Assembly: GCA_016196755.1 (NCBI GenBank)
Contig: JACPXC010000048.1
Span: forward strand, 99,584-163,583
DNA: 64,000 nt
DNA from: Elusimicrobiota bacterium
GTDB taxonomy: Bacteria > Elusimicrobiota > Elusimicrobia > UBA1565
Reading direction: 5' to 3'
Numbering within the stretch: position 1 is the stretch's first letter; every line of letters begins with the position of its first letter. Shown here piece after piece: positions 17,875 through 26,776 of this stretch. Position numbers and translations under genes: made by a program. The notes under the pieces are model-generated. The model was not told the DNA's origin. It saw only the letters and a list, made by a program, of their open reading frames with translations, and did no database searches.

Positions 17875-18966
17875 ATGTCTTCCGATGCGGGGAAGAAACC
17901 CCCGTCATCCCTCTTCTCGGCCGACATCTTTTCCCAGTCCACTCCCCGGTTCTCAATCCTCATGCCAGACTGCTCCGCGCGCGTGGAGGCCATCCTGCGG
18001 CAAGAATTCAGCCACCTTTCGATCTCACCCACCGCCGTGCTCAAAGCAGGCGGCATGGAGATCAATTCCAACAATTTCAAGATAGAGGGTCCGGGTAAGG
18101 CCTACCTATTGAAGCGGCTCGTCGGCAGCGAAGCGGAGCCGCTGCGGGTTCAACTCAGGCTCTTGCGCTGGCTGAACGAACGTGGCCATGCGGTCCCTCG
18201 TCTCGAAAACACAGCGAGAGGCGACGTCTTGGCTCGGGATGGGGCGGACGCATGGTGCCTTTTCGAGTTTATCTCAGGGGATTTCTTCTGCGGAGCGGCG
18301 GGACAACTCTCCGACGTCGCGAGCAAAATCGGCGAGATGCAGGCAGATCTCCGCCGACTCCCAGCGCGCCTGCATCCTGCGAGGAAATGGACTTACTCCA
18401 TCGACCGCGAGCGGGAGGTGTTGCGTACGTTAGAGTCGCGGAGGAAAGACTGGCCGCGAATCTTCGGGAGCGTTCACGCCGAACTCCTGACCGCGAATTG
18501 GGCCCGCGTAGCGAGAGTTAGCGCGGGCTCGGGGGCTCGGAGGCAGGAAATCGAGACGGCTCCGTGGGAGGCTGCGCACTGCGATCTCCACCCACATAAT
18601 ATCTTGATGAAGGGGGACAAATTGGCGGGGGTCGTAGATTTCGAGTCCTTCGTGTGGTTGCCTAGTGGAGTCTCCCTCGGCTACGCGGCTTACAAGCTTC
18701 TCAAGCAGCATGCGGTGCATCAATGGCATGGGCGATGGTCCGCCGCGGCTTCCGGCACGGCTCGCCGATTCTTCGACGCGCTGGCCGCGGCAGACCCCGT
18801 CTCCGGAGGCGACCGCTCGCGCTTGCGGCTTTTTGCGTTGGCCGAACTCTTCCGTCGCCTCCTCGTCGTATTTGAATTGAACCTCAGAGACGGAAATTCT
18901 GAATGGAATCACGTTCTTCCGATGCATTTGAGCGGGCTGGCAGAGATTGACTCCATATTTCAATAA
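17875..18966 (+). CDS. APH-fold small-molecule kinase (aminoglycoside phosphotransferase/choline kinase family)
   Basis: A 363-residue protein. The catalytic loop HCDLHPHNIL (about 239-248) and the metal-binding VVDFESF (about 256-262) match the Brenner and DFG-equivalent motifs of the APH/ChoK/HSK2 family. The N-terminal lobe has AYLLKRL with the ATP-binding Lys. Such kinases in glycan clusters often phosphorylate a sugar, amino alcohol or choline for later activation. It is the last gene of the gmd operon. The 38-bp gap to the convergent sulfotransferase gene has no obvious terminator. Confidence 0.75.
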   Translation: MSSDAGKKPPSSLFSADIFSQSTPRFSILMPDCSARVEAILRQEFSHLSISPTAVLKAGGMEINSNNFKIEGPGKAYLLKRLVGSEAEPLRVQLRLLRWLNERGHAVPRLENTARGDVLARDGADAWCLFEFISGDFFCGAAGQLSDVASKIGEMQADLRRLPARLHPARKWTYSIDREREVLRTLESRRKDWPRIFGSVHAELLTANWARVARVSAGSGARRQEIETAPWEAAHCDLHPHNILMKGDKLAGVVDFESFVWLPSGVSLGYAAYKLLKQHAVHQWHGRWSAAASGTARRFFDALAAADPVSGGDRSRLRLFALAELFRRLLVVFELNLRDGNSEWNHVLPMHLSGLAEIDSIFQ

Positions 18967-19004
18967 CCGCCGCCCGCCAGCGCGCGCCGCAGGTCGTTTA
19001 TGGC

Positions 19005-19994
19005 CTAAACGGACAAGTCCTTCCAATACCCGTCATACTCTGCGCAAGCCTGCTCCAGGACCGGCCTATATCTAGGCGATATCAGCCCCGCAATAGCCTC
19101 CAAATGCTTCATCCGCTGACCGGCAGGAAGCGCGCCGGGAAGCCGCTGCTGGGTCATGATGACCGACAAGGCCGGTCCCGGCTTGCGTCCCAGAAAGCCG
19201 GCCATCGTCGCCAGAACCGCATCCGGTTTCTCCACGAGCGTATCGTAGCGGACAAAGCAGACTCGGCCGGACGCCGCGCCGCCGGCAGCCTCGAACCCCC
19301 GGCGGGCTTCGTTCTGCAAGGCGGCGATGCTCAGGACGCATCGTTCCATCTCGGAGAGCTGGGCGTAGTCTTCCTGCCAGTCCAACGCCCACCACGGCCG
19401 GGGCTCCCCGGGAGCGGTGAAAAACAAGGAGAACACTTGACCGTCGTTAGCTCCGGAGCGCCTGCCCCAGCCGCGCTTGAACCAAGACATCGCCAAGGCG
19501 GCCGGGTCTCGCAGGATGCTGACCAAGCGAACCTTTGGGAAGAGTTCAAAAATAACCGGGGCACTCGGAAGACCCTCATGGCAAATGTGCAGAGGCAACC
19601 GGCGCTCCTCCTTGAAGCGCCGGACCAATTCCTCCCGATCCTCGACCGCAGCCCTGGCTAAGAAGCTCGCCGCATCAGGCGCTCTATTTATGCATGAAAG
19701 GTCAACCTGCCTGCCATTGAGCGAGCGTCCGATGGCCATGTTAAAGGCCATCGAATCCATCTCGAGATGGCTCAATGCGCGGAGCGTGTCGAGGTCCATC
19801 TTCCCAAGACGGTGCAGGATGAGCATGGTTTCGAAGGCAAGCGAGTATTGGATGAACTCAAGACCCTCGAATGCCGATATGACGGACCCAAGAAGGAACT
19901 TGCCGGCCCGGGTGATTCCGTCGACCATGACGAAGTCTTCGAAGAACCGGTACCGCGGGGCACAGGAAGCACGGAGGCTGGCTGGGTCGCTCAT
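19005..19994 (-). CDS. PAPS-dependent sulfotransferase family protein
   Basis: About 329 residues. GITRAGKFLLG (26-36) forms the 5'-phosphosulfate loop, and SILRDPAALAMSW (159-171) holds the 3'-phosphate-binding Arg162 and Ser170. RYDTLVEKPD lies further on, as in Sulfotransfer_3 type enzymes. It would move sulfate from PAPS to a sugar hydroxyl. It lies 46 bp downstream of the APS kinase gene, which supplies its donor. I choose ATG 19994; the frame continues to 20102 but that part overlaps cysC and lacks homology. Confidence 0.8.
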   Translation of the reverse strand: MSDPASLRASCAPRYRFFEDFVMVDGITRAGKFLLGSVISAFEGLEFIQYSLAFETMLILHRLGKMDLDTLRALSHLEMDSMAFNMAIGRSLNGRQVDLSCINRAPDAASFLARAAVEDREELVRRFKEERRLPLHICHEGLPSAPVIFELFPKVRLVSILRDPAALAMSWFKRGWGRRSGANDGQVFSLFFTAPGEPRPWWALDWQEDYAQLSEMERCVLSIAALQNEARRGFEAAGGAASGRVCFVRYDTLVEKPDAVLATMAGFLGRKPGPALSVIMTQQRLPGALPAGQRMKHLEAIAGLISPRYRPVLEQACAEYDGYWKDLSV

Positions 19995-20040
19995 ATTCTG
20001 GAGTACGCGGGCCGAAATTGCCGAGACATAGCCCGGATCG

Positions 20041-20574
20041 TCATGCCTTCTCGGTACGCTTCTCGACGAACTCCAGCACCTTGGCGGCGCTCGCGGAGAC
20101 ATCCTCGCCAGCGGTGTCCAGAGTAAGGTTCGGGCTCGACGGCGCCTCGTAGGGCGTTTCCAGCGAAAGGCCGATGAAATTCTCCACCTGTCCGGCCAGC
20201 GCCTTCTTATAGAGGCCTTTCACATCGCGCCGGATGCATTCCTCTATGCTCGCCTTCACATATAGTTCCGCGAAGTGCGGCTCCAAGAGACGCCGGGCGT
20301 ACTCGCGCCCCCGGCGAAAGGGCGAGATCACGGGCACCAGAACGTAGTCATACTTCCCGAGCGCTTCGCTGCACAAAGCGGCTAAACGCCGATTATTCTC
20401 GAGGATGTCGTCAGACGAGAACTTGAGGTCTCTGTGCAGAGTGCCGCGAACGGCGTCTCCGTCGAGTATAAGTACGCTCTTGCCGCGCTCGGTCAAGCCC
20501 CGCGCCACCGCCTGCGCGATGGTGCTCTTGCCGCTGCCGGATAGCCCGGTGAACCAGAGCACCAAGGTCCTCAT
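20041..20574 (-). CDS. cysC: Adenylylsulfate (APS) kinase
   Basis: A 177-residue cytosolic P-loop kinase of the usual CysC length. Walker A is GLSGSGKST (10-18), DGD at 38-40 binds magnesium and APS, and LKFSSDDILENNRR and ISPFRRGRE are the APS-binding blocks (family consensus near DRxENIRR and ISPxRxxR). It phosphorylates APS to PAPS using ATP. ATG 20574 overlaps the TGA of the upstream fusion gene (ATGA), so it is translated together with the sulfurylase that makes APS. The frame extends upstream to 20895 only as an antiphase artefact. Confidence 0.93.
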   Translation of the reverse strand: MRTLVLWFTGLSGSGKSTIAQAVARGLTERGKSVLILDGDAVRGTLHRDLKFSSDDILENNRRLAALCSEALGKYDYVLVPVISPFRRGREYARRLLEPHFAELYVKASIEECIRRDVKGLYKKALAGQVENFIGLSLETPYEAPSSPNLTLDTAGEDVSASAAKVLEFVEKRTEKA

Positions 20575-22781
20575 CCGACGAACACTTCCTTCCCTTCGGC
20601 CAGACGCTCGAGAATCAGGTTGGAGATCGTGGGGCGCATGAACCAGTCCGGGGGCGGCGTCTTTCCGAGGAGGAACTGGCGCGCCTGTGTGCCGCTGATG
20701 TCCTCGAGCGCGTGGGCGTCGCCCACCTCGCTCCGGGACGCGTGCCGCCCAAGCGCGGGGGAATACCCGATCTCGGAATAGAATACTGGCACGATGCCGA
20801 TATCCGGAAAACGACTGAAGATGACCTTCGAGTCGTCGGGGCCGTAGAAAGAGCCGACCCCGGTATGGTCGCGGCCGACGATGAAGTGGCTGCAACCGAA
20901 GTTCTGACGACAGAGGGCGGTGAAGACGGCCTCGCGAGGGCCGGCGTAGCGCGACCAGGTCGAGAACCCCGCAAACACGACGCGGTTGCTGGGGTAATGC
21001 TTCTCCATCATGAGCTCATATGCCGCGATGATGGTATCCGCCGTGTAGTCGCCCGTCTTCTTCTTGCCGACGATGGGGTGCACGAACAGGCCATCCGCGC
21101 CGTACTGCTCCATCGCGCGCAGTTGGATGAACTCGTGGGACCGGTGAATGACGTTCCGCGTATGGAAGCCCACGATCTTCGACCAGCCACGGCTCTCGAA
21201 TATGCTGCGCACTTGGCGGGGGGTGAGGTTGACGTAGGAGTGCGGCAAGAGCCTCCTACGCAGGAGCCGCACCTTGCCCCCCAAGAGAAACTCGCCGTAG
21301 GCCTTGAGGTGCTCCACGCCCGGATGGCTATCGTTGGTGGTGGCGAAGACCTCGCGGGAGTACGCATCCTTCTCGAATGGATAGATGTCCTCGAGGTCGA
21401 GCACGCCGTAGGTCTCGCCGTCGGAGCGCGACACAAGAGCGACCTGCGAGCCGATCTTGAGCCGAGCACTATCTAAGGCGGAGACCGGGAGGATGATCGG
21501 GATCGTCCACGGCACGCCGGTCTTCAGGCGCATCTCCGAGAGCACGCACCGGTAATCCTCGCTCGTCAAGAACCCCTCCAGAGGACTGAAGGAACCCACA
21601 CCGAGCTGCTCGAGATCCATCAGCAGCTCGTCGTCGAGGTGTACGCGGGGGAGACCGGAGAAATCCTCTCCGGGCGCCGGCGGCAGGAAACGGTCCACGA
21701 GGCGTCCGCCGTGGGGAGCGACGAGGAGGCCGTTCAAGTCACGGTCCAGCAGTTTCTGCGCGTCGAGCATCGGCGAGGCGGGCTGAGGACCCGCCATAGC
21801 GGCTTGCCGCACGAGCGCGTTCATCATGTTGACCGTCTCGACGGGGTACTTGCCCACCGCGGTCTCCTTGGTCAGCACGAAGCCCGTGACTCCGCTGAGA
21901 ATGGTGCTCACGATGTCGTTCGCCTCGGCACGAGAAGGCTTTAGCTCCGAGGCCATGGTCTCCATGAGGTTGGAAGCAACGAATACCTCCTTGCCCGCTT
22001 CGCAGGCCCGCTGAATCAAATGCCGCTGGATGAGGGGGATGCGCTCGATGGGGACCTCGCGGCTCAGGTCGCCGCGGTCGATGAGGATGCCGTCGGCCTC
22101 CTGCAAGATCGCGTCCACGTCCCGTAGGCCGCTCAAGGTTTCAATCTTGGCATACGTCACCGCCTCTGGATAGAGACGCTTGAATTCCTGGACCTGCTGC
22201 GCGCTATCCATGAACGAGAGCGTGAAATGCTTGATGCCGTGCTTCTTGGCCAGCTTCACTGCGGCGCGGTCCTTTTCGCTGAAAGGGGGCATGACGCGCC
22301 CGGGAAGGTCGCAATGCACGCCCTTGCGGCTGCCGACGGAGCCCTCGATGATGACACGGCAGGAGATGAAGCCGGCGGAGCGGCATTGAGAGATGTCCTC
22401 GACCCGTAGGAGCACGGAATTGAAGTCCAGCGCTATAAGATCGCCCGGCCGGAAGAACTGGATGATGTCCGTTGGCGTGAAATAGAGGTCGTAGGCTCCG
22501 CAACGCATCTCTCGACCATGGATGCGGACTAGCTCATTATTGAGAAACTGCACTGCGCCGCCACCCGGCATCATGCCTGTCCGGATTTGGCTCCCCTCCG
22601 TATCAATCGCGATGGGGATGCCGCATCCTTTTAGCGCCTGGATGTAGCGCTCGATCTCCTCCAGAGGAACGTGCGAGAGGTTGATTCGAACCAAAAAGAC
22701 GCCTCGCGCCGCGAAGCCGCGCAGAACCGCCTCTTGGAGCGAGGTCGGCCCCACCGTACATATGACCTTGATCGGTCGCAT
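20571..22781 (-). CDS. Pyruvate kinase-like domain fused to ATP sulfurylase
   Basis: A 736-residue two-domain protein. Residues 1-335 are a pyruvate kinase barrel with its B-domain lid: RINLSH (Arg32, Asn34, Ser36), D60-T61, AKIE (Lys212, Glu214), RGD (Asp238), and NLMETM after Ser270. The C-terminal allosteric domain of normal pyruvate kinase is missing; instead residues 345-736 are ATP sulfurylase, with APHGGRLVDR (355-364), HTRNVIHRSHE (540-550), GRDHTGVG (637-644) and ISGTQAR (695-701). The sulfurylase makes APS from sulfate and ATP. A live kinase domain could regenerate ATP from PEP at the site of use, but that is inference. A TATAGT-like -10 lies at the complement of 22795-22800. Confidence 0.92.
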   Translation of the reverse strand: MRPIKVICTVGPTSLQEAVLRGFAARGVFLVRINLSHVPLEEIERYIQALKGCGIPIAIDTEGSQIRTGMMPGGGAVQFLNNELVRIHGREMRCGAYDLYFTPTDIIQFFRPGDLIALDFNSVLLRVEDISQCRSAGFISCRVIIEGSVGSRKGVHCDLPGRVMPPFSEKDRAAVKLAKKHGIKHFTLSFMDSAQQVQEFKRLYPEAVTYAKIETLSGLRDVDAILQEADGILIDRGDLSREVPIERIPLIQRHLIQRACEAGKEVFVASNLMETMASELKPSRAEANDIVSTILSGVTGFVLTKETAVGKYPVETVNMMNALVRQAAMAGPQPASPMLDAQKLLDRDLNGLLVAPHGGRLVDRFLPPAPGEDFSGLPRVHLDDELLMDLEQLGVGSFSPLEGFLTSEDYRCVLSEMRLKTGVPWTIPIILPVSALDSARLKIGSQVALVSRSDGETYGVLDLEDIYPFEKDAYSREVFATTNDSHPGVEHLKAYGEFLLGGKVRLLRRRLLPHSYVNLTPRQVRSIFESRGWSKIVGFHTRNVIHRSHEFIQLRAMEQYGADGLFVHPIVGKKKTGDYTADTIIAAYELMMEKHYPSNRVVFAGFSTWSRYAGPREAVFTALCRQNFGCSHFIVGRDHTGVGSFYGPDDSKVIFSRFPDIGIVPVFYSEIGYSPALGRHASRSEVGDAHALEDISGTQARQFLLGKTPPPDWFMRPTISNLILERLAEGKEVFVG

Positions 22782-22985
22782 GGGATTCTAAATAACTATA
22801 GAAGATACTCGGCCTCCCGTTCCAGCGCGGAATCGAGCAGGCACGGCGATTCCGCCACTGGCGCGACTCGCCATTCATACGTTGGAATCGCCCGTCGTTC
22901 ATGCTTATCTTGCGTAGACTATGGTGCTCCCCAAATTTGTATTCTTAGAAACAGTCAAGATGATGTCATCGTCTAGGCAGCGGGG

Positions 22986-23606
22986 ATGTGGCCTTCGATG
23001 GCTGAAAATCTAGCCAGTACTTCCCGCATCTGGAATGAATGGGTCCTGACCCGTTCGCCAAAATATCCCAACGAGAGAGTGATTAAATTTGTTCTCCGGA
23101 ACTTCCCCAGAGAAGTCGCAAACGGGACAAAGTTTCTAGACATGGGTTGTGGGAATGGGGTGAACAGCATATTCCTCCATAATGAAAATTTTCAGGTTTC
23201 AGGCTTCGACATATCTTCCTCCGGAGTCGAACGTGCTGTCGCCGGTACGGGGCGTTCGGAAAACTTCAAGGTCGCAGACATCAAAAAGGTGCCGTTCGAT
23301 ACCGCGCAGTTCGATGGACTGATTTGCATTGGTGTCCTCGAAACCATCGACGACTCTTCGGCGGCGATGGCCGTCCATGAAGCGGCCCGCGTCCTCGCCC
23401 CCGGGGGGAAGGGGCTCTTCCTCTTCGCGGCCAAGGGAGATTTCAGGGAAGGCAATCCCCTAATTGCGAAGACACGCGACGAGTCGGAAGTTCGCGCACT
23501 TTTCTCCGGCCCGGGGTTCTCACGGGTTGACATCGATGAACACATCACAACGATCGAGAATCGAACGCGGTTGAATCGAGACTGGCTGGTCACCGTCTTC
23601 AAATAG
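22986..23606 (+). CDS. Class I SAM-dependent methyltransferase
   Basis: A 206-residue protein. Motif I is FLDMGCGNGVNS (about 49-60), then GFDIS (motif II acidic end), DGLICIGVLETI and the motif-III-like LAPGGKGLFLF. It is a standalone small methyltransferase without a zinc ribbon. The codon use is visibly more AT-rich than in the flanking sulfur genes. It is divergent from the fusion gene across 204 bp and convergent with the polysialyltransferase-like gene. The acceptor is unknown. Confidence 0.75.
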   Translation: MWPSMAENLASTSRIWNEWVLTRSPKYPNERVIKFVLRNFPREVANGTKFLDMGCGNGVNSIFLHNENFQVSGFDISSSGVERAVAGTGRSENFKVADIKKVPFDTAQFDGLICIGVLETIDDSSAAMAVHEAARVLAPGGKGLFLFAAKGDFREGNPLIAKTRDESEVRALFSGPGFSRVDIDEHITTIENRTRLNRDWLVTVFK

Positions 23607-23627
23607 CCGGGAAGTAGAATCCGCCGC

Positions 23628-24839
23628 TCAAATCGCCGTGTAATCTTGCTTATTGTCTTCGATCCACGTGGTGATATCCTCCGGAGAAAAAGCGAGGCAG
23701 GTATAGTGGTCGATTAGATCCTGTTCCGGACAATAGCTTGTCGTGCCATAGATGCGTTTGAGCGCCCTCATAGCCGACGATCCAAAAGAACCGCAGGACC
23801 GGATGAGAAAGGGAGCCAAGGTGATTTCGATGGGAAACTCGCTATGCTCACGGACGGCGATCAAGGCCGTGTTTGGCGACGCATGCCCGATGCGTTCCAA
23901 CACGCTTGATACCTGGGCCTCGCTATTTCGCGGATGCGGTTTGATCAATAGGGATGAGGCTCCCTCGCGCTGGACCATCGCGTAGGCCAGCTTGACGATT
24001 GATCGAGTTAGCCGCTCGCTGTGGGGCTCGAGGTCGGGGTCATATGGCGCCAGCAAGAGAAGGGGAGTGTTCTCACCGCATCGCCGTGCCAGCTGCTCAA
24101 AATAGTCTCGAACCGCTTCGGGCAGGTCGGCGAAGAACCTGAGCATCGTGTCTCGGCCTATATGCGGGCGCAAGTCGTGCTGCACACGAGCCCAGGGCAT
24201 CGGGAGGTTGAAAGAATAGGCCTCGTCAACGGACATCCGCCTCGGCAAGACGGCGTCATCACCGAATAGCCCCGCCTTTAGGCGCTCAACGCTGGAGCGG
24301 CCCCCGCTTCGTAGAAAATCGGAACAATGGCGGGAATAGAAGGTGAGTTCCGTGAGGCTCAACGAATCGAATCCATGAGGTGTATATATCTTTCGCGCCG
24401 AAGGAAAAATCCCATAGAGCGCTTGAACATCGGCATGATGGAAACAGGTCAGGTAGAGTTCGTCCACCTTCTTGGCTAGCAGGGCCCTTAAAGAAGGGTG
24501 CTCGGGCGGCAGGCCGAAGGCGGGGGCCAGCATCCGACGCAACCCGGAGACAGAGGCGGTGATGTCTCTCAGGCGTCGGAGCCTAGACCTGGGAGGCGCC
24601 CCGGATTTGATGTGCGGGGCGAGCGGCAGGCCTGAGATGTCGACCACCTCACTCCAGGCATGGGAGCGAGCCATGATGCGCATCTTATTCGCCAACGACT
24701 GCGTCGCCTCCGCCGACTTGTCCATTGAAAACGCCAGCACATCCCTACCCGCGGGCAAGTTCCGTAACACGACGGCGGCGCTGGCGATATCATGGAGGGT
24801 ATCCGCACGAAACAACCGGGTAGGGACCGCGGAATTCAT
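23628..24839 (-). CDS. Polysialyltransferase/GT52-like putative glycosyltransferase
   Basis: A 403-residue protein. The C-terminal half has LLIKPHPRNSE (about 296-306), then a segment with HSEFPIEI, and CGSFGSSAM (about 351-359). The order IKPHPR, PxEI and GSxSSA resembles bacterial alpha-2,8-polysialyltransferase and GT52 sialyltransferase families, which use CMP-nonulosonates. YTPHGFDSLSL lies in the N-terminal half. It starts one base after the ABC exporter stop, so it is coupled to that gene. The nearby pseudaminate genes support a nonulosonate donor, but the identity of the donor is inferred. Confidence 0.6.
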   Translation of the reverse strand: MNSAVPTRLFRADTLHDIASAAVVLRNLPAGRDVLAFSMDKSAEATQSLANKMRIMARSHAWSEVVDISGLPLAPHIKSGAPPRSRLRRLRDITASVSGLRRMLAPAFGLPPEHPSLRALLAKKVDELYLTCFHHADVQALYGIFPSARKIYTPHGFDSLSLTELTFYSRHCSDFLRSGGRSSVERLKAGLFGDDAVLPRRMSVDEAYSFNLPMPWARVQHDLRPHIGRDTMLRFFADLPEAVRDYFEQLARRCGENTPLLLLAPYDPDLEPHSERLTRSIVKLAYAMVQREGASSLLIKPHPRNSEAQVSSVLERIGHASPNTALIAVREHSEFPIEITLAPFLIRSCGSFGSSAMRALKRIYGTTSYCPEQDLIDHYTCLAFSPEDITTWIEDNKQDYTAI

Positions 24840-24840
24840 G

Positions 24841-26673
24841 TCAAAAGAACTTCTGAGCTTCCCAGTATTGATGGAAACGTCCCCTCATTTCGAGCAGCTT
24901 GGACAGTGAGCCTTCCTCAACGATCTCGCCGCCCTCCACCACCAGGATCTTATGGGCCTTTCTTATCGTCGATAGACGGTGGGCGATAACCACGGCGGTC
25001 TTACCCCCGATCATCTCGTCGAGCGCCTCTTGGATCAATTGCTCGGTCTTCGTGTCCAGAGCGCTGGTCGCCTCATCGAGGATAAGGACATCGCTCCCTT
25101 TGAGAAGCGCCCGAGCGATCGAAACCCGCTGCTTCTCGCCTCCGGATAGTTGGACGCCCCGGTCCCCTATGACCGTTTCAAAGCCATCCGGAAGCCGCGA
25201 CACGAAATCGGTCAATCGAGCCTTGCGGACGGCGGTGTCCAAGGCCTCGTCCGTCGGGACGGGACGCAGGCCATAAGTGATGTTCACCCTCAATGAATCG
25301 TTGAATAGGCTCGTGTCTTGGCTCACCAGCGCCATATGGCGGCGCAATGACTTGAGAGTGAACGAACGGATATCGCGCCCATCGATCATGATGCAGCCAG
25401 GAGCGCTGTCATAGAATCGGCTCAACAAGCTGGCGATCGTCGACTTCCCCGTGCCGCTTGGGCCGACGATAGCCGTCATCTGGCCGCGTTCCACGGAAAA
25501 GCTCACCCGTTTCAGAATCCGAGGCCCGTCAGCGTAAGAGAAATCGACGGCTTTGAATTCGATGAGCGACTTGAGTCCCGGGAACTCCTCTTGGCCGGAG
25601 GGGACGAAATGCTTGCCGGAGTCATCGAAGATCCCATCGAGCTCATCGAGCGGCCCGGTGATGGCTGAGAGCGTCGCCTTTATATGGCTGACGACGCTAA
25701 ACGAGCTGGCGGCTCTTCGCAGCACGTAGAAATAGACCAGAAATCCAGGCAAACGCGCCGTCCCTTGTCGCGCGACGATGAACGCCATCACTGAGACAAG
25801 GAGGAGGACGAGTCCAAGCATGATTACTTCTTGGAGCGGCAGGACTATCAGGACGTTTCGGTCCATCCCGAATTCGAAGCGCGCGACTTCGTCGCTCTTG
25901 CGGCCGAAGATTTCGCTCTCCTGCTCCTCCCCACAGTAGGCTTTTATTAGTGGGATGCAGGAGAGCGCGTTGAACAACGCCTTGCTCATAGCCCCCTGGG
26001 CTTCAGAGAAAGAAGCGGATGCCCTACGGACCCTTGGAATGATCCAGGCCAGGGAAAGATTCAGCACGGGCAGAAGGAAAATGAGCGCCGCCGTCAGCTT
26101 TACCGAGATATACATCATGATCCCCAGATAGGCGATCAGCGTGAATGCGCCGGCGAAAAAATAGTGGAGGTCCGAGAGCCGCGTTACCAACTTTTCGACC
26201 GTACTGATCACTACGCCATGGAGATGGCCCGCATTGTTCTTATCGAAAAAAATCTTCCCAAAGGTCAGATAGCGCCGGAATATCAGCTTTCGCAACCCAT
26301 TGGCGAACTGCCTGACCAAGCGTGCCACAGCGACCGAAGAACCGTACTGCAGGATGTTCTTGAGGACGAACGACAGGAATATGGCAAGTGCCAAGCAGAC
26401 GAATGCGGCAGAAGGCGAGAAGGATATCCCCGGCAACAGCTCTTGGAGCATCCGAAAGGCCTTCGTCCTGGATAAGAAAGAAAAATCCATGCCTACAAGG
26501 CCTTGAGCCAACGGCACCATCAATCCGACCCCTATCGCCTCAAAGATCCCGACGCCCAAGGCAAGGCTCACGGGAAAGACTAGGCAAGAGCCGCTCAACC
26601 CTGCTCGAACCGAATAGACCTTCACCCGCCTAAGGTCCGAGATGAGTCCGGAGTTGAGGTCTGCGGGGTTCAT
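24841..26673 (-). CDS. MsbA/PglK-like ABC exporter half-transporter
   Basis: A 610-residue half-transporter. Six membrane helices occupy about 1-330, and the nucleotide-binding domain follows: Walker A GPSGTGKST (about 414-422), Q-loop VSQDTSLF, signature LSGGEKQR, Walker B VLILDEATSALD and H-loop AHRLST. As a homodimer it could flip a lipid-linked oligosaccharide (PglK role) or lipid A (MsbA role). It is paired with the polysialyltransferase-like gene and is divergent from the O-methyltransferase gene. It has a clear paralogue at 40645-42465. Confidence 0.88.
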   Translation of the reverse strand: MNPADLNSGLISDLRRVKVYSVRAGLSGSCLVFPVSLALGVGIFEAIGVGLMVPLAQGLVGMDFSFLSRTKAFRMLQELLPGISFSPSAAFVCLALAIFLSFVLKNILQYGSSVAVARLVRQFANGLRKLIFRRYLTFGKIFFDKNNAGHLHGVVISTVEKLVTRLSDLHYFFAGAFTLIAYLGIMMYISVKLTAALIFLLPVLNLSLAWIIPRVRRASASFSEAQGAMSKALFNALSCIPLIKAYCGEEQESEIFGRKSDEVARFEFGMDRNVLIVLPLQEVIMLGLVLLLVSVMAFIVARQGTARLPGFLVYFYVLRRAASSFSVVSHIKATLSAITGPLDELDGIFDDSGKHFVPSGQEEFPGLKSLIEFKAVDFSYADGPRILKRVSFSVERGQMTAIVGPSGTGKSTIASLLSRFYDSAPGCIMIDGRDIRSFTLKSLRRHMALVSQDTSLFNDSLRVNITYGLRPVPTDEALDTAVRKARLTDFVSRLPDGFETVIGDRGVQLSGGEKQRVSIARALLKGSDVLILDEATSALDTKTEQLIQEALDEMIGGKTAVVIAHRLSTIRKAHKILVVEGGEIVEEGSLSKLLEMRGRFHQYWEAQKFF

Positions 26674-26708
26674 CTCAGGGAGGGAACTCGGGGAATCGTA
26701 CGACAGCC

Positions 26709-26739
26709 TTGATGCTTATGCACTAACGAATTTTATAAC
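26709..26739 (+). promoter_or_regulatory. Candidate sigma70-type promoter
   Basis: TTGATG at 26709-26714 and TATAAC at 26734-26739, with a 19-bp spacer and an AT-rich stretch around the -10. It lies in the 103-bp gap between the divergent exporter and the O-methyltransferase gene. It is a visual match only; overlapping hexamers TTTATA and TTATAA give 17- and 18-bp spacers. Confidence 0.35.
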
Positions 26740-26776
26740 ATTTTCCAAGTCAAGCCGTGGAGGCAGGCCATCAGCC

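Noticed and set aside
18967..19004. Possible bidirectional terminator between convergent genes
   Set aside because: No clear stem with a T-run on either strand within the 38 bp.
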